Shown here: positions 32,947 to 40,798 of the stretch, one piece after another
Numbering within the stretch: the stretch's first letter is position 1
Layout: each line of letters begins with the position of its first letter
Origin: CAWUKV01 sp963923025
GTDB lineage: Bacteria; Cyanobacteriota; Cyanobacteriia; Phormidesmidales; Phormidesmidaceae
Reading direction: 5' to 3'
DNA length: 64,000 bases
Assembly (NCBI GenBank): GCA_963923025.1
Contig: CAWUKV010000003.1
Span: 8,776-72,775, forward strand
Program-made: the position numbers and the translations under genes
The notes under the pieces: generated by a model
Told to the model about the DNA's origin: nothing
Seen by the model: the letters and a program-made list of their open reading frames with translations, nothing else
The model's database searches: none

Positions 32947-33870
32947 ATGAGCAGCATCCGAGTTTGAGTCTGGTACGTCAGTGTCAACTGCTGGGTATCA
33001 GCCGTTCGAGTCTTTACTATAGCAGCCGCCAGATCCGTTAGGACAAGGCTGCGACAACCTATAGCTCTACGCCTAGCTCTACGCCTAGCGGGACTGCCGT
33101 ACTCGATGTCCTAAGCGATATGGCGCTAGCTATACCAGAGTGTCGGCCCGCCAGCTGAGGAGCTGACATTACTGCGGTTGATCGATGAGCAGTATCTGCA
33201 AACGCCGTTCTACGGCAGCAGGCGGATGATGGTGCATTTGCGTCAACTGGGCTATTCGGTGAATCGTAAGCGGGTGCAGCGTTTGATGCGTCAGCTGGGC
33301 TTACAAGCGGTCTATCCCAAGCCTAAGCTGAGCCAGCCCCATCCCGGACACAAGGTGTATCCCTACCTGCTGCGTGGGGTTGAGATTACGAGCGTCAATC
33401 AAGTCTGGAGTACTGATATCACCTATCTGCCAGTGCTAAAGGGCCATTTCTATCTCGTTGCTGTGATGGACTGGTTTAGTCGAAAGGTGCTGAGCTGGCG
33501 GATTTCAAACACGATGGACGGTCAGTTTTGTGTGGCGGCTTTGGAGGAAGCCTTAAACACATTTGCCAAGCCAGCGATCTTTAACTCTGACCACGGGGCT
33601 CAGTTTACGGCCAATGCTTTTACGGACTGTCTAAGGCAAGCAGGCATTGAGATCAGCATGGATGGCCGAGGCCGCTGTCATGACAACATCTTTATCGAGC
33701 GGTTGTGGCGGTCGGTGAAATGGGAGTTGATCTATCTCAAGACGTTTGATGATGGACGGCAGTTGTCCCGTGAGGTGTCGGACTGGTTTCACTGGTACAA
33801 CCGCCAGAGACTGCATCAGTCACTCAATTATCGGACACCGGATGAAATTTATTTTGAGGGAGGTGGATAA
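32898..33870 (+). pseudogene. IS3-family transposase OrfB, interrupted by a MITE
   Basis: The 5' part reads on from the slippage site in the -1 frame (GTAERKALVDEQHPSLSLV, LLGISRSSLYY). At 33020 the frame is lost in a 113-bp insert, and from 33133 it resumes YQSVGPPAEELTLLRLIDEQ and continues to 33870. The DDE triad is intact in the 3' part (WSTDITYL, FNSDHGAQFT, FIERLWRSVKWE). Removing the insert with one TA restores LYYQSVGPPAEEL, a normal OrfB sequence. The 230-residue 3' frame starting at TTG 33178 is probably not a real gene. Confidence 0.88.
33020..33132 (+). repeat. MITE family A, copy 2, inserted in IS3 orfB with TA duplication
   Basis: The 113-bp element begins TAGCAGCCGCCAGATCCG and ends GATATGGCGCTAGCTA, flanked on both sides by TA (33018-33019, 33133-33134). 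The ends form imperfect inverted repeats (TAGC, then GCCA, then TTAGGACA in both arms). The frame analysis of orfB fixes the boundaries exactly. A duplicated CTCTACGCCTAG occurs inside. TA targeting suits IS630/Tc1-mariner-type transposases, none of which is in the window. Confidence 0.85.
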
Positions 33871-33970
33871 ATATGATTTGAGCTGTGATACGCTTTGGAG
33901 CAAGAACAGATTTTGTTGTCCTTTCAGAGCTTAATTGCACTGCAAAACTGTCCAAGCTTTGGGGTCCACT

Positions 33971-35083
33971 TCAGATGTCATCGTATCGGGTCTCAAATGC
34001 CTTGAGTTGGTCAATGTCTAAGGCCTCCTCACCCTTGTCTTTGGCTTGATTGACCTGATGGAGTATGGTCACCAACAGCACGCTCATCTGATAGGCCCAC
34101 CATTGCTGATGATGCTCTAGGACAAACTGCAATTCCCTCAGGTGATGGGCATTACAGAGGAAATAAGCACAATCATAGCCGCTGTAGCTCTGCCAGCCAT
34201 CATGAACGGCCTTACCCGAGAACACGGGCAGTATGCCCATCTCGTCCATCGCCAAGCGGCCCCGTTTGGTATGGACAAAGTAGTAGGTCAACCCATCAGT
34301 GCAGGCCACATGCAGCCAAAACAGTTGGCCGTTGACCCGCATCCCCGTTTCGTCAAAGTGAACCAGGCTCGCGTTCGCCAACTGCGATTGAACGCGCTGC
34401 TCGACCAAGGCCAACTGCTCGAAGCAGTGCTTGCGGCTGTTATACAGCGTCCCTTCTGAGACCGTTGCCCCAAACAGGTCCTTCAGGACCTCAGTGGTGC
34501 GAGCTGAGGGCAGCAGTTGAGCCTCCATCAGGTACAGCATCACTCCTCTCAAGCGCGGACCATACTGCACCACGGTCGTTGCAGTGGCGGGAAAGCTTGC
34601 TTGGTTCTGATGACCACAGTGACGACAACACTTCACGCTAGCGCGATGTTCCGTCACCAGTGGCTCTATCGGCTCAATGTCAACCACCTGACGGGCTATC
34701 CACTCTTCAACCGCCTCGGCGGCTAGTGAACCACCGCACTGCTGACAATAATTCTCCTCGTGATATTCCACCCAATCAGCTTGCGACTGCCACTCTAACG
34801 TCTGGCCTTGATGACCCGGTTGTCCCCCTGACGACTTGCCACTCTTTCCCCGCAGGCTTTTCGTCCGCTTCTTAAACCCATCACCTGATGGCGGCTTGTG
34901 GCTGTTGCGACTCGTCTTTTTCTCTCGGCCTTCCAGCTTATCTAGACGCGCTTCTAGACTATCGAGACGCTTGAGTTCCTTAAGGAGCTGTTGCACCAAC
35001 GACACGACCGCTTCCTCGCCCTCTTGGTAGATGGCTCGGATCTCTGCTTCGCTCAGCTCAATTCGCTTCGGCGGTTTACTCAA
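33971..35083 (-). pseudogene. IS66-family transposase TnpC, 3'-truncated
   Basis: The 370-residue frame matches the IS66 transposase from its N-terminus: a coiled coil (VVSLVQQLLKELKRLDSLEARLD), a TSRNSHKPPSGDG linker, a CxxC...CxxC zinc region (CQQCGG, CCRHCG) and the first two catalytic acids (VHFDETG, AVHDGW). Full-length proteins are near 500 residues and carry the third acid later; here the frame ends TRYDDI right at the IS3 right end. The missing part is not on the other side of the IS3, so it was deleted. tnpA and tnpB are also absent. Confidence 0.87.
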
Positions 35084-35172
35084 ATCTGACTATCGATACT
35101 CTGATTTATGATTTACACCAGCCTCGGGTAAAACTTTGAAAATATTGCTATTTTCTTTAGCCTGAGTAGTAA

Positions 35173-35295
35173 CAAGATTGGACAGAAGACGGTATTGCAA
35201 CAGACTTGTTGGAGCAAGGCATCACTAAAGATGAAATCGTCTTAGCCTTTCATCCCCCGCATCTGCGACAGTACACCGAGTTTTCTGCCGCCTGA
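35173..35295 (+). pseudogene. xisI: xisI 3' remnant (fdxN-element excision controlling factor family)
   Basis: A 40-codon frame without start reads TEDGIATDLLEQGI, then KDEIVLAFHPPHLRQYTEF, and ends TGA at 35293-35295. This matches the C-terminus of XisI proteins (family knowledge: DGIA...GI.K.DIVL.F.PP..R.YTEF.). An in-frame TAA at 35170-35172 bounds it upstream, and the 5' part and any xisH partner are missing. It lies 90 nt from the IS66 remnant's start, so insertion there probably destroyed it. Confidence 0.72.
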
Positions 35296-35552
35296 TATTA
35301 ATATTGTTGCCTGTGACGAAAATATTGTTGCCTGTGACGAACACCGATCAAGGCCAGGGGGCATGCTAGATACTGCCTTCCTCAACCGCGAAAAGCTACT
35401 TCTCATTGGGTAGCCGTCGCCGAAGACTTTCTCCTGTGTTCAAAAAACTGATAGCCCTGTTGGATTGCTTGAAGAATGATGACTACCAGTACTTGAGACG
35501 AATGTGCATGAGAGGGTAAGGGGTTAGTTGCGCACCTTCCCAGCTTCGCCGA
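35296..35552. other. Intergenic region with 21-bp tandem duplication
   Basis: AATATTGTTGCCTGTGACGAA occurs twice in tandem at about 35301-35342. A short frame over it reads NIVACDENIVACDEHRSRPG and ends at TAG near 35413, perhaps another decayed gene. No product is recognised. Confidence 0.4.
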
Positions 35553-36500
35553 ATGGTAGGCTCTTACAGATGTTCAACGGGCAGTTTATCTCTGCTCCGC
35601 TTGCCTGTGCTACCCCCAACGCTTCAACCCGGCGATACGCTCCACGTCATTGCACCCAGTGGAGCACTGCGAGAAACGACGGCGTTTAAAGCTGGGGTGG
35701 CGATCTGGCGGCAGCGGGGTTACGACGTGCAGCTCAGCCCCGGTTACGATCAGCGCTGGGGCTACCTGGCCGGGGAAGATACCCTGCGCCGACATCAGCT
35801 TTTGACGGCGCTCAAAGATCCTAACTGCAAGGGCATACTTTGTGCCCGTGGGGGTTACGGGGGCACTCGCCTGCTAGAAGATTGGCGGTGGCCTCGGGTT
35901 GAGCCGAAGTGGCTGATTGGGTTCTCAGATGTGACCAGCCTGCTGTGGAGCTGGGACCGTCAGGGGGTCTCCGGACTTCATGGACCGCTGCTAACCACAA
36001 TTGCCAGAGAGCCGGACTGGTCGCTAGCGCGGCTGTTTGACTGGGTTGAGCAGCAGCATCTGCCACCGCTTCAGGGGGAGACTTGGGTGTCGGGTACGGC
36101 GACCGGGCAGCTGCTGCCTGCCAATTTGACGGTGGCAACCTGTCTGCTAGGGACGGTCCACGAGCCCAATTTGGACGGTACAATTCTGGCGTTTGAGGAT
36201 GTGACAGAAGCGCCGTATCGGCTGGACCGAATGCTGACGCACTGGCGCATGCTGGGCAAGTTTGACGGCGTACGCGGGATTGCGGTAGGGCGGTTTAGTC
36301 AGTGTGAGCCGCCTACGGGAGTGCCAAGCTTTACAGCACTGGAGGTGCTGCGAGAGCGGTTGGGAGATTTGGGAGTGCCAATTGTGGCGGGGCTGCCCTT
36401 TGGGCACGATGGCGAAAATGCAGCACTGCCGGTGGGGATTACGGCGACGGTGGATGGGGATGCAGGGATGTTGCGGTTTCCGGATTACGATAGGGGGTGA
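35553..36500 (+). CDS. LD-carboxypeptidase, S66 family (LdcA/MccF-like)
   Basis: The 315-residue enzyme should cleave the L,D bond of murein tetrapeptides during peptidoglycan recycling, or related peptide conjugates. The catalytic triad is visible: Ser in GFSDVTSLLW, Glu in LAFEDVTEAPYRLDRML and His in GLPFGHDGEN. GDTLHVIAPSGALRE opens the domain and CARGGYGGTRLL precedes the Ser. No signal peptide is seen, so it acts in the cytoplasm. It is followed by a rhomboid gene 21 nt later. Confidence 0.88.
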   Translation: MVGSYRCSTGSLSLLRLPVLPPTLQPGDTLHVIAPSGALRETTAFKAGVAIWRQRGYDVQLSPGYDQRWGYLAGEDTLRRHQLLTALKDPNCKGILCARGGYGGTRLLEDWRWPRVEPKWLIGFSDVTSLLWSWDRQGVSGLHGPLLTTIAREPDWSLARLFDWVEQQHLPPLQGETWVSGTATGQLLPANLTVATCLLGTVHEPNLDGTILAFEDVTEAPYRLDRMLTHWRMLGKFDGVRGIAVGRFSQCEPPTGVPSFTALEVLRERLGDLGVPIVAGLPFGHDGENAALPVGITATVDGDAGMLRFPDYDRG

Positions 36501-36521
36501 TGGGATTGAGTAATCTAACCT

Positions 36522-37244
36522 GTGGTTCCTTTAAGCGATAACAATCCGACACGGACGACGCCTTACGTTGTTTTTGTGCTGATTGCCATTAATGTTGTCA
36601 TCTTCCTGTACGAGCTGACGCTGCAGGCGGGGCCGACAGATGTGGCGCTGCAACAGTTTTTTAACACCTGGGCAATTGTGCCGCGTGAGCTGACCGAGAG
36701 CTTTACCGGGCAGTCGTCGGTGCCTTTGGGCGAGTGGTTTACGTTGGTGAGTTCGCAGTTTCTGCACGGGGGCTTTCTGCACATTGCGGGCAATATGCTC
36801 TACCTGTGGATCTTCGGGAACAACATCGAAGACCAGCTGGGGCACGTAAAGTTCATCGTGTTTTATTTGGTGTGTGGCGTGCTGGCAGGGCTGTGCCAGT
36901 GGATTTTTGAGCCGATGTCGACTATTCCGACGTTGGGGGCCAGTGGCGCGATCGCAGGTGTCATGGGTGCATACATCATCCGCTTCCCCAAAGCCCAAAT
37001 CCTGACGTTCTTGCCGCTGTTCTTTATCTTCACCACCGCTCGCATTCCGGCGATCTTCTTTTTGGGCTGGTGGTTTGTGCAGCAGGCGTTTTACAGCATT
37101 GCCAGCCTAGGAGCTTCTGCCGACATGGGGACCGGCGGCGTCGCCTACCTGGCCCACGCAGGCGGGTTCGTCTTCGGCGTCATTCTCGGGCCGCTCTTAG
37201 GCCTATTCCCAGTCGGGACCGGCCCTTTCAAGCGCAGGCAATAG
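36522..37244 (+). CDS. Rhomboid family intramembrane serine protease
   Basis: The 240-residue protein starts at GTG 36522 (VPLSDNNPTRTTPYVV) and has six or seven TM helices. Catalytic Ser lies in GASGAIAGVMGAY and catalytic His in AHAGGFVFGVILG; the L1-loop-type FLHGGFLHIAGNMLYLWIFG precedes them. Substrates are unknown. It is probably cotranscribed with the LD-carboxypeptidase gene. Confidence 0.9.
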   Translation: MVPLSDNNPTRTTPYVVFVLIAINVVIFLYELTLQAGPTDVALQQFFNTWAIVPRELTESFTGQSSVPLGEWFTLVSSQFLHGGFLHIAGNMLYLWIFGNNIEDQLGHVKFIVFYLVCGVLAGLCQWIFEPMSTIPTLGASGAIAGVMGAYIIRFPKAQILTFLPLFFIFTTARIPAIFFLGWWFVQQAFYSIASLGASADMGTGGVAYLAHAGGFVFGVILGPLLGLFPVGTGPFKRRQ

Positions 37245-37286
37245 ATATGAACACCCCTTCATCCTTTTGCCTTCCGCCTTTCCACT

Positions 37287-37871
37287 TCAGTCCAGCACAA
37301 AATCATACGGAATATCCAACGCCCCCTGCCCCACGGTGCCCTGATACGTCTGGCTCTCGCCCTGGTTCAGAATCGTCAGCGTATAGTCCACGGTCGTCGT
37401 TCGTTCCGTGCAGGGAATCGACAGCGCCACGATGGCAGAATACTCCCCTGCGGGAGCCGCATCCGTCGGCCAAAAGATATTCTCCACCGGGGCAAATCCG
37501 GTGTTCTCGCAATAGGCGTTAGCATCGACGTCGAGCTGGCCGCCGGACGGCACTGCTGGGTTAAAGTAGCTGACGGTATCTCCAGAAGGGTCCACCACAA
37601 TTAGGTCCAGGTCATCCTCGGTTTGCCACCGCAGCGTCACCTGAATATCGCCAGTTTGCAAAACCGGCTCTGACCCGCTAAAGGCTGACCCGCCACACAG
37701 CTCAGCCAAGTCGTAAAGCTGACCGTCATCTTCTACATAGCAGCCGCTGTGGCTTTGGGCCAGTGCAGCATCAGTGCTAGCCGCCATGGCCAACGCCCCA
37801 GCTAACACAGCAAAGCCAGCGGCAACTCGCCTAGTCAAAACAGAGATATCGAGCAAACGGGGGCCGTTCAT
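37287..37871 (-). CDS. Secreted protein with YfaP/DUF2135-like domain
   Basis: The 194-residue protein has a signal peptide (VAAGFAVLAGALAMAASTDAALAQ) and one beta-sandwich-like domain: VTLRWQTEDDLDLIVVDPSG, then GGQLDVDANAYCENTG, VENIFWPTDAAPAGEYSAIV and a final VDYTLTILNQG strand. Such domains occur in exported and surface proteins; function unknown. Four Cys residues in the mature part could form disulfides. It is convergent with the rhomboid gene. Confidence 0.7.
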   Translation of the reverse strand: MNGPRLLDISVLTRRVAAGFAVLAGALAMAASTDAALAQSHSGCYVEDDGQLYDLAELCGGSAFSGSEPVLQTGDIQVTLRWQTEDDLDLIVVDPSGDTVSYFNPAVPSGGQLDVDANAYCENTGFAPVENIFWPTDAAPAGEYSAIVALSIPCTERTTTVDYTLTILNQGESQTYQGTVGQGALDIPYDFVLD

Positions 37872-38131
37872 AGCAGGTTGTAAACAATCACGTTGGGCAA
37901 GACGGCCTTAGGTTTCCCGTTCCCAGTTAGAAGTGTTTCATTCCCCAATTCGGCACTTGCCCACAGTTGAATGAGCCTTTGCCATAATGGGTAGGATAGA
38001 TCATTCGATCTACCGTCTGTAAATCTACTCAGACCCTGCTGATCTGTCTAACGGGGAGGGGTTCAAAGTAGTAGACAGACGCCGTATCGGTATGCTATGC
38101 AAAGGTCACTTCGCCTACCACCTGAACACCT

Positions 38132-38962
38132 ATGGGGTCTTCCATCCTTGCGATTTTGTCGCTGCTGATTATCAGCTACAGCGTTGGCTCGGTGCGCGTC
38201 ATCAATGAGTCAGAAGCAGCCTTGGTCGAACGCCTGGGTAAGTACCGGGCCACCCTACGACCCGGGCTGAATTTCGTTGTACCGCTGCTAGACCGGGTTG
38301 TTCTGCGAGAGAACCTGCGCGAGCAAACGTTAGATATTGAGCCTAAGACTGCGATCACGCGCGACAACGTCACCCTTGAAGTAGACTCCATTGTTTACTG
38401 GCGCATTCTCGACCTGGAGAAAACCTACTACGCCATTGAGGATGTGGAGTTCGCCATTCAAGAGCTGGTCACCACGACGCTCCGCTCCGAAATCGGCAAA
38501 CTCGAGCTGCAAAGCACCTTCTCCTCTCGGGAACGCATCAACAAGGCATTGCTGGACGAGCTCGACGAAGCCACCGAACCCTGGGGTGTAAAGGTCAACC
38601 GGGTCGAGGTTCAAGAGATTAAGCCGCCGCCGGAAGTGGTCGAGTCGATGCAGCGGGAACAGGCGGCGATGATCGAGCGCAACGCTGAAATTCTTAAGGC
38701 AGAGGGGCAGAAGAAGGCCAAAATCCTTGAAGCTGAGGGGACAGTGCAGTCCATGCAGCTACTGGCCCAGGCGTTTGACGGGGCTGAAAACCGTAAGGAC
38801 ATTCTGAATTTTCTCATCGCTCAGCGCTACGTTGAGGCCAACCAGAAACTGGGCGAGAGCGATAACTCTAAGGTTGTGTTTATGAATCCTCGCGACCTGA
38901 CCGAGGGACTGGTCGATTTGATCGACAGCGAAGTCAACGTCCGCGACCTGAAGGGCAACTAA
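38132..38962 (+). CDS. SPFH-domain protein (stomatin/paraslipin type)
   Basis: The 276-residue protein has an N-terminal membrane helix (SILAILSLLIISYSVGSVRV), an SPFH domain (RVINESEAALVERLGKYRAT, RPGLNFVVPLLDRV, TRDNVTLEVDSIVYWRI), and a C-terminal coiled coil rich in Glu, Ala and Lys (MQREQAAMIERNAEILKAEG). Such proteins form membrane microdomain oligomers and often regulate proteases. It stands alone, 170 nt before rlmN, so no NfeD partner is present. Confidence 0.9.
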   Translation: MGSSILAILSLLIISYSVGSVRVINESEAALVERLGKYRATLRPGLNFVVPLLDRVVLRENLREQTLDIEPKTAITRDNVTLEVDSIVYWRILDLEKTYYAIEDVEFAIQELVTTTLRSEIGKLELQSTFSSRERINKALLDELDEATEPWGVKVNRVEVQEIKPPPEVVESMQREQAAMIERNAEILKAEGQKKAKILEAEGTVQSMQLLAQAFDGAENRKDILNFLIAQRYVEANQKLGESDNSKVVFMNPRDLTEGLVDLIDSEVNVRDLKGN

Positions 38963-39035
38963 TACAGGCAGACGGCGATCATCTCAGAAGTCTGCTGCCG
39001 CCCTGCGTTCTAGTCCAAAGCTATATGCCCTCTCC

Positions 39036-39082
39036 CGACAGCCTTTCTTATCGGTAAGATAAGGAGCGGCACAAGGCTGTCG
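39036..39082. terminator. Nested hairpin between SPFH gene and rlmN
   Basis: CGACAGCCT (39036-39044) pairs perfectly with AGGCTGTCG (39074-39082), enclosing a second stem CTTATC...GATAAG. It may end the SPFH transcript or structure the rlmN leader. No U-tract follows. Confidence 0.4.
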
Positions 39083-39122
39083 CTTGAAGATCTGAAGTGC
39101 CCAAAGAATTTGGGATCTAATC

Positions 39123-40196
39123 ATGTCCGTTGTAAACGAGCAGAACAAAGTCCAGGCTGTAACTTCGTCTGAGCAGGTCGAACCGCCGTTACTAGGACGA
39201 TCGCTACCCGAACTTACTCAATGGGTGCAGCAGCAGGGGCAGCCTGCCTATCGGGGCAAACAGCTTTACCAATGGATTTACAGCAAAGGGGCACGGTCGT
39301 TCGACGACATTACCGTCTTCTCAAAGAAATGGCGGGCAGAGGTTGCGCCAGATGTGCTGGGTCGGGCCACTATCCACCATCGCTCGGTTGCACCGGACGG
39401 CACCGTCAAATTTTTGCTGCGGCTGGGCGACGACAACATCATCGAAACGGTGGGCATGCCGACAGAAAAGCGGCTAACCGTTTGCGTGTCTTCTCAGGTG
39501 GGCTGTCCCATGGCCTGCGACTTCTGCGCCACAGGCAAAGGCGGCTTTTTACGTAATCTAGATACCCACGAAATTGTCGATCAGGTGCTGACGGTACAGT
39601 CCGACTTTGAGCAGCGGGTCAGCAACATTGTGTTTATGGGCATGGGCGAGCCGTTGCTGAATACCGACGCAGTCGTTGCTGCCGTGCGCTGTCTAAACCA
39701 GGATGTTGGCATTGGTCAGCGGCAAATGACAATCTCAACCGTCGGGATTCCGGGGCGCATTCGTCGACTGGCCCAGCATCAGCTACAGGTAACGCTGGCC
39801 GTGAGTCTGCACGCGTCCAATCAGGCGCTGCGCGAACAGCTAATTCCCAGCGCTCGGCAGTATCCCCTGACCGATCTGCTGACCGAATGTCGAGAATACG
39901 TGCAGATGACCGGCAGACGGGTCACCTTCGAGTACATTCTGCTAGCCGGACTGAACGACAACCCTGAACAGGCCAAGGAACTTGCCCGTCATCTGCGGGG
40001 CTTCCAAAGTCACGTTAACCTCATCCCCTACAACCCGATTACAGAGGTAGACTACAAGCGCCCAGATCGCCAACGCGTCCAGGCCTTTGCAGATGCACTG
40101 GACGCGTTGGGGGTGGCGGTAAGTGTGCGCTACTCGCGTGGGCTTGAAAAGGACGCGGCTTGCGGACAGCTTAGGGCATCAAAAGTGGCGGCCTAA
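39123..40196 (+). CDS. rlmN: Dual-specificity RNA methyltransferase RlmN
   Basis: RlmN methylates C2 of A2503 in 23S rRNA and A37 of some tRNAs. The 357-residue radical-SAM enzyme has the C128-x3-C132-x2-C135 cluster motif (in VGCPMACDFCATG) and the C-terminal methyl-accepting cysteine C347 (in EKDAACGQLRA). NIVFMGMGEPLLN and NLIPYNP are further family blocks. It is preceded by a region of about 160 nt with a hairpin. Length is normal. Confidence 0.95.
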   Translation: MSVVNEQNKVQAVTSSEQVEPPLLGRSLPELTQWVQQQGQPAYRGKQLYQWIYSKGARSFDDITVFSKKWRAEVAPDVLGRATIHHRSVAPDGTVKFLLRLGDDNIIETVGMPTEKRLTVCVSSQVGCPMACDFCATGKGGFLRNLDTHEIVDQVLTVQSDFEQRVSNIVFMGMGEPLLNTDAVVAAVRCLNQDVGIGQRQMTISTVGIPGRIRRLAQHQLQVTLAVSLHASNQALREQLIPSARQYPLTDLLTECREYVQMTGRRVTFEYILLAGLNDNPEQAKELARHLRGFQSHVNLIPYNPITEVDYKRPDRQRVQAFADALDALGVAVSVRYSRGLEKDAACGQLRASKVAA

Positions 40197-40228
40197 ACCG
40201 CCCCACTGGCCTCAAGACTTCGCCGAGT

Positions 40229-40417
40229 TTATCTGGAACAAACGGCGGGCAAACCAGGCGCATACGCTTCAATAACGGCACCCGTTTTCTGGCAGGTAAT
40301 CATTAAATAGTCACAGCTAGCGCACTGCGTTCGAATCAACTGTTGCTGATTCAAAAAGTGACGCTCGGCGTGATCCCCACAGTTTGGACAGTGGACTCTT
40401 TGGGTGGTTGTAGACAT
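40229..40417 (-). CDS. Small zinc-ribbon protein conserved in cyanobacteria
   Basis: The 62-residue protein has two CxxC knuckles (HCPNCGDHAERH, QCASCDYLMITC) and a conserved-looking GAVIEAYAPGLP tail. Similar short proteins are common in cyanobacteria and are often misnamed as PriA fragments. Zinc binding is likely; function unknown. It is convergent with rlmN, with stops 32 nt apart. Confidence 0.7.
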   Translation of the reverse strand: MSTTTQRVHCPNCGDHAERHFLNQQQLIRTQCASCDYLMITCQKTGAVIEAYAPGLPAVCSR

Positions 40418-40798
40418 TGATAATCGCTCCGCATCAATAGGTCTATTATGACCAATTGCCTATTCTCTATCAATAATCCAGAAGACACAAAATAGCCTGG
40501 GATCATGACATATTGGGCGATCCCAAATTCTCTACAACCTATATCTGCCAATGGCCATAGGTAAAAAAACCTACCGAAATTTTCTATCCAGCCGGATAAA
40601 AAATCAACACAAAAGTTATCGAGAAGCTGAAAAGAACCGTAATAGCTCGTTTGTTTAGCGCAGGGCAAACAGTAGCGGTTACTACTTTTTAATATTGTCT
40701 ACAGATTTGGCCGTTGCAGTTATCAATAGCACCGTTATTGGCTTTCCCTTCATTCTTTTGCCCCCTACCTTTTGCCTTTCTCCGTTTGCCTTCCCGCA
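40418..40798. other. AT-rich intergenic region with pyrimidine tract
   Basis: The region should hold the zinc-ribbon promoter. Near 40742-40794, just outside the uvrC 3' end, is a C/T tract (CCCTTCATTCTTTTGCCCCC and CCTTTTGCCTTTCTCCG) of the same kind as the tracts near 37262 and 54542. No gene is seen. Confidence 0.4.

Larger units (their letters stand above)
32567..33968 (+). mobile_element. IS3-family insertion sequence, defective
   Basis: The ends form inverted repeats: TGGACCCCAAA at 32567 and TTTGGGGTCCA ending at 33968, with a shared GACAG block further in. About 1.4 kb, it encodes OrfA and an OrfB in the -1 frame. A TTTTTTA heptamer (32892-32898) in the correct phase is a classical -1 slippage site. 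orfB is interrupted by a small repeat, so the copy cannot move by itself. No 3-4-bp target duplication is visible, and the right end abuts a truncated IS66 gene, suggesting an adjacent deletion. Confidence 0.85.

Noticed and set aside
33178..33870. Independent 230-codon transposase gene
   Set aside because: It begins at an internal TTG of a longer OrfB whose 5' part lies before the MITE; it is the 3' piece of a broken gene.
37070..37522. 150-codon plus-strand frame across the rhomboid 3' end
   Set aside because: Overlaps two better-supported genes and has shadow-type Arg/Pro/Ser composition.
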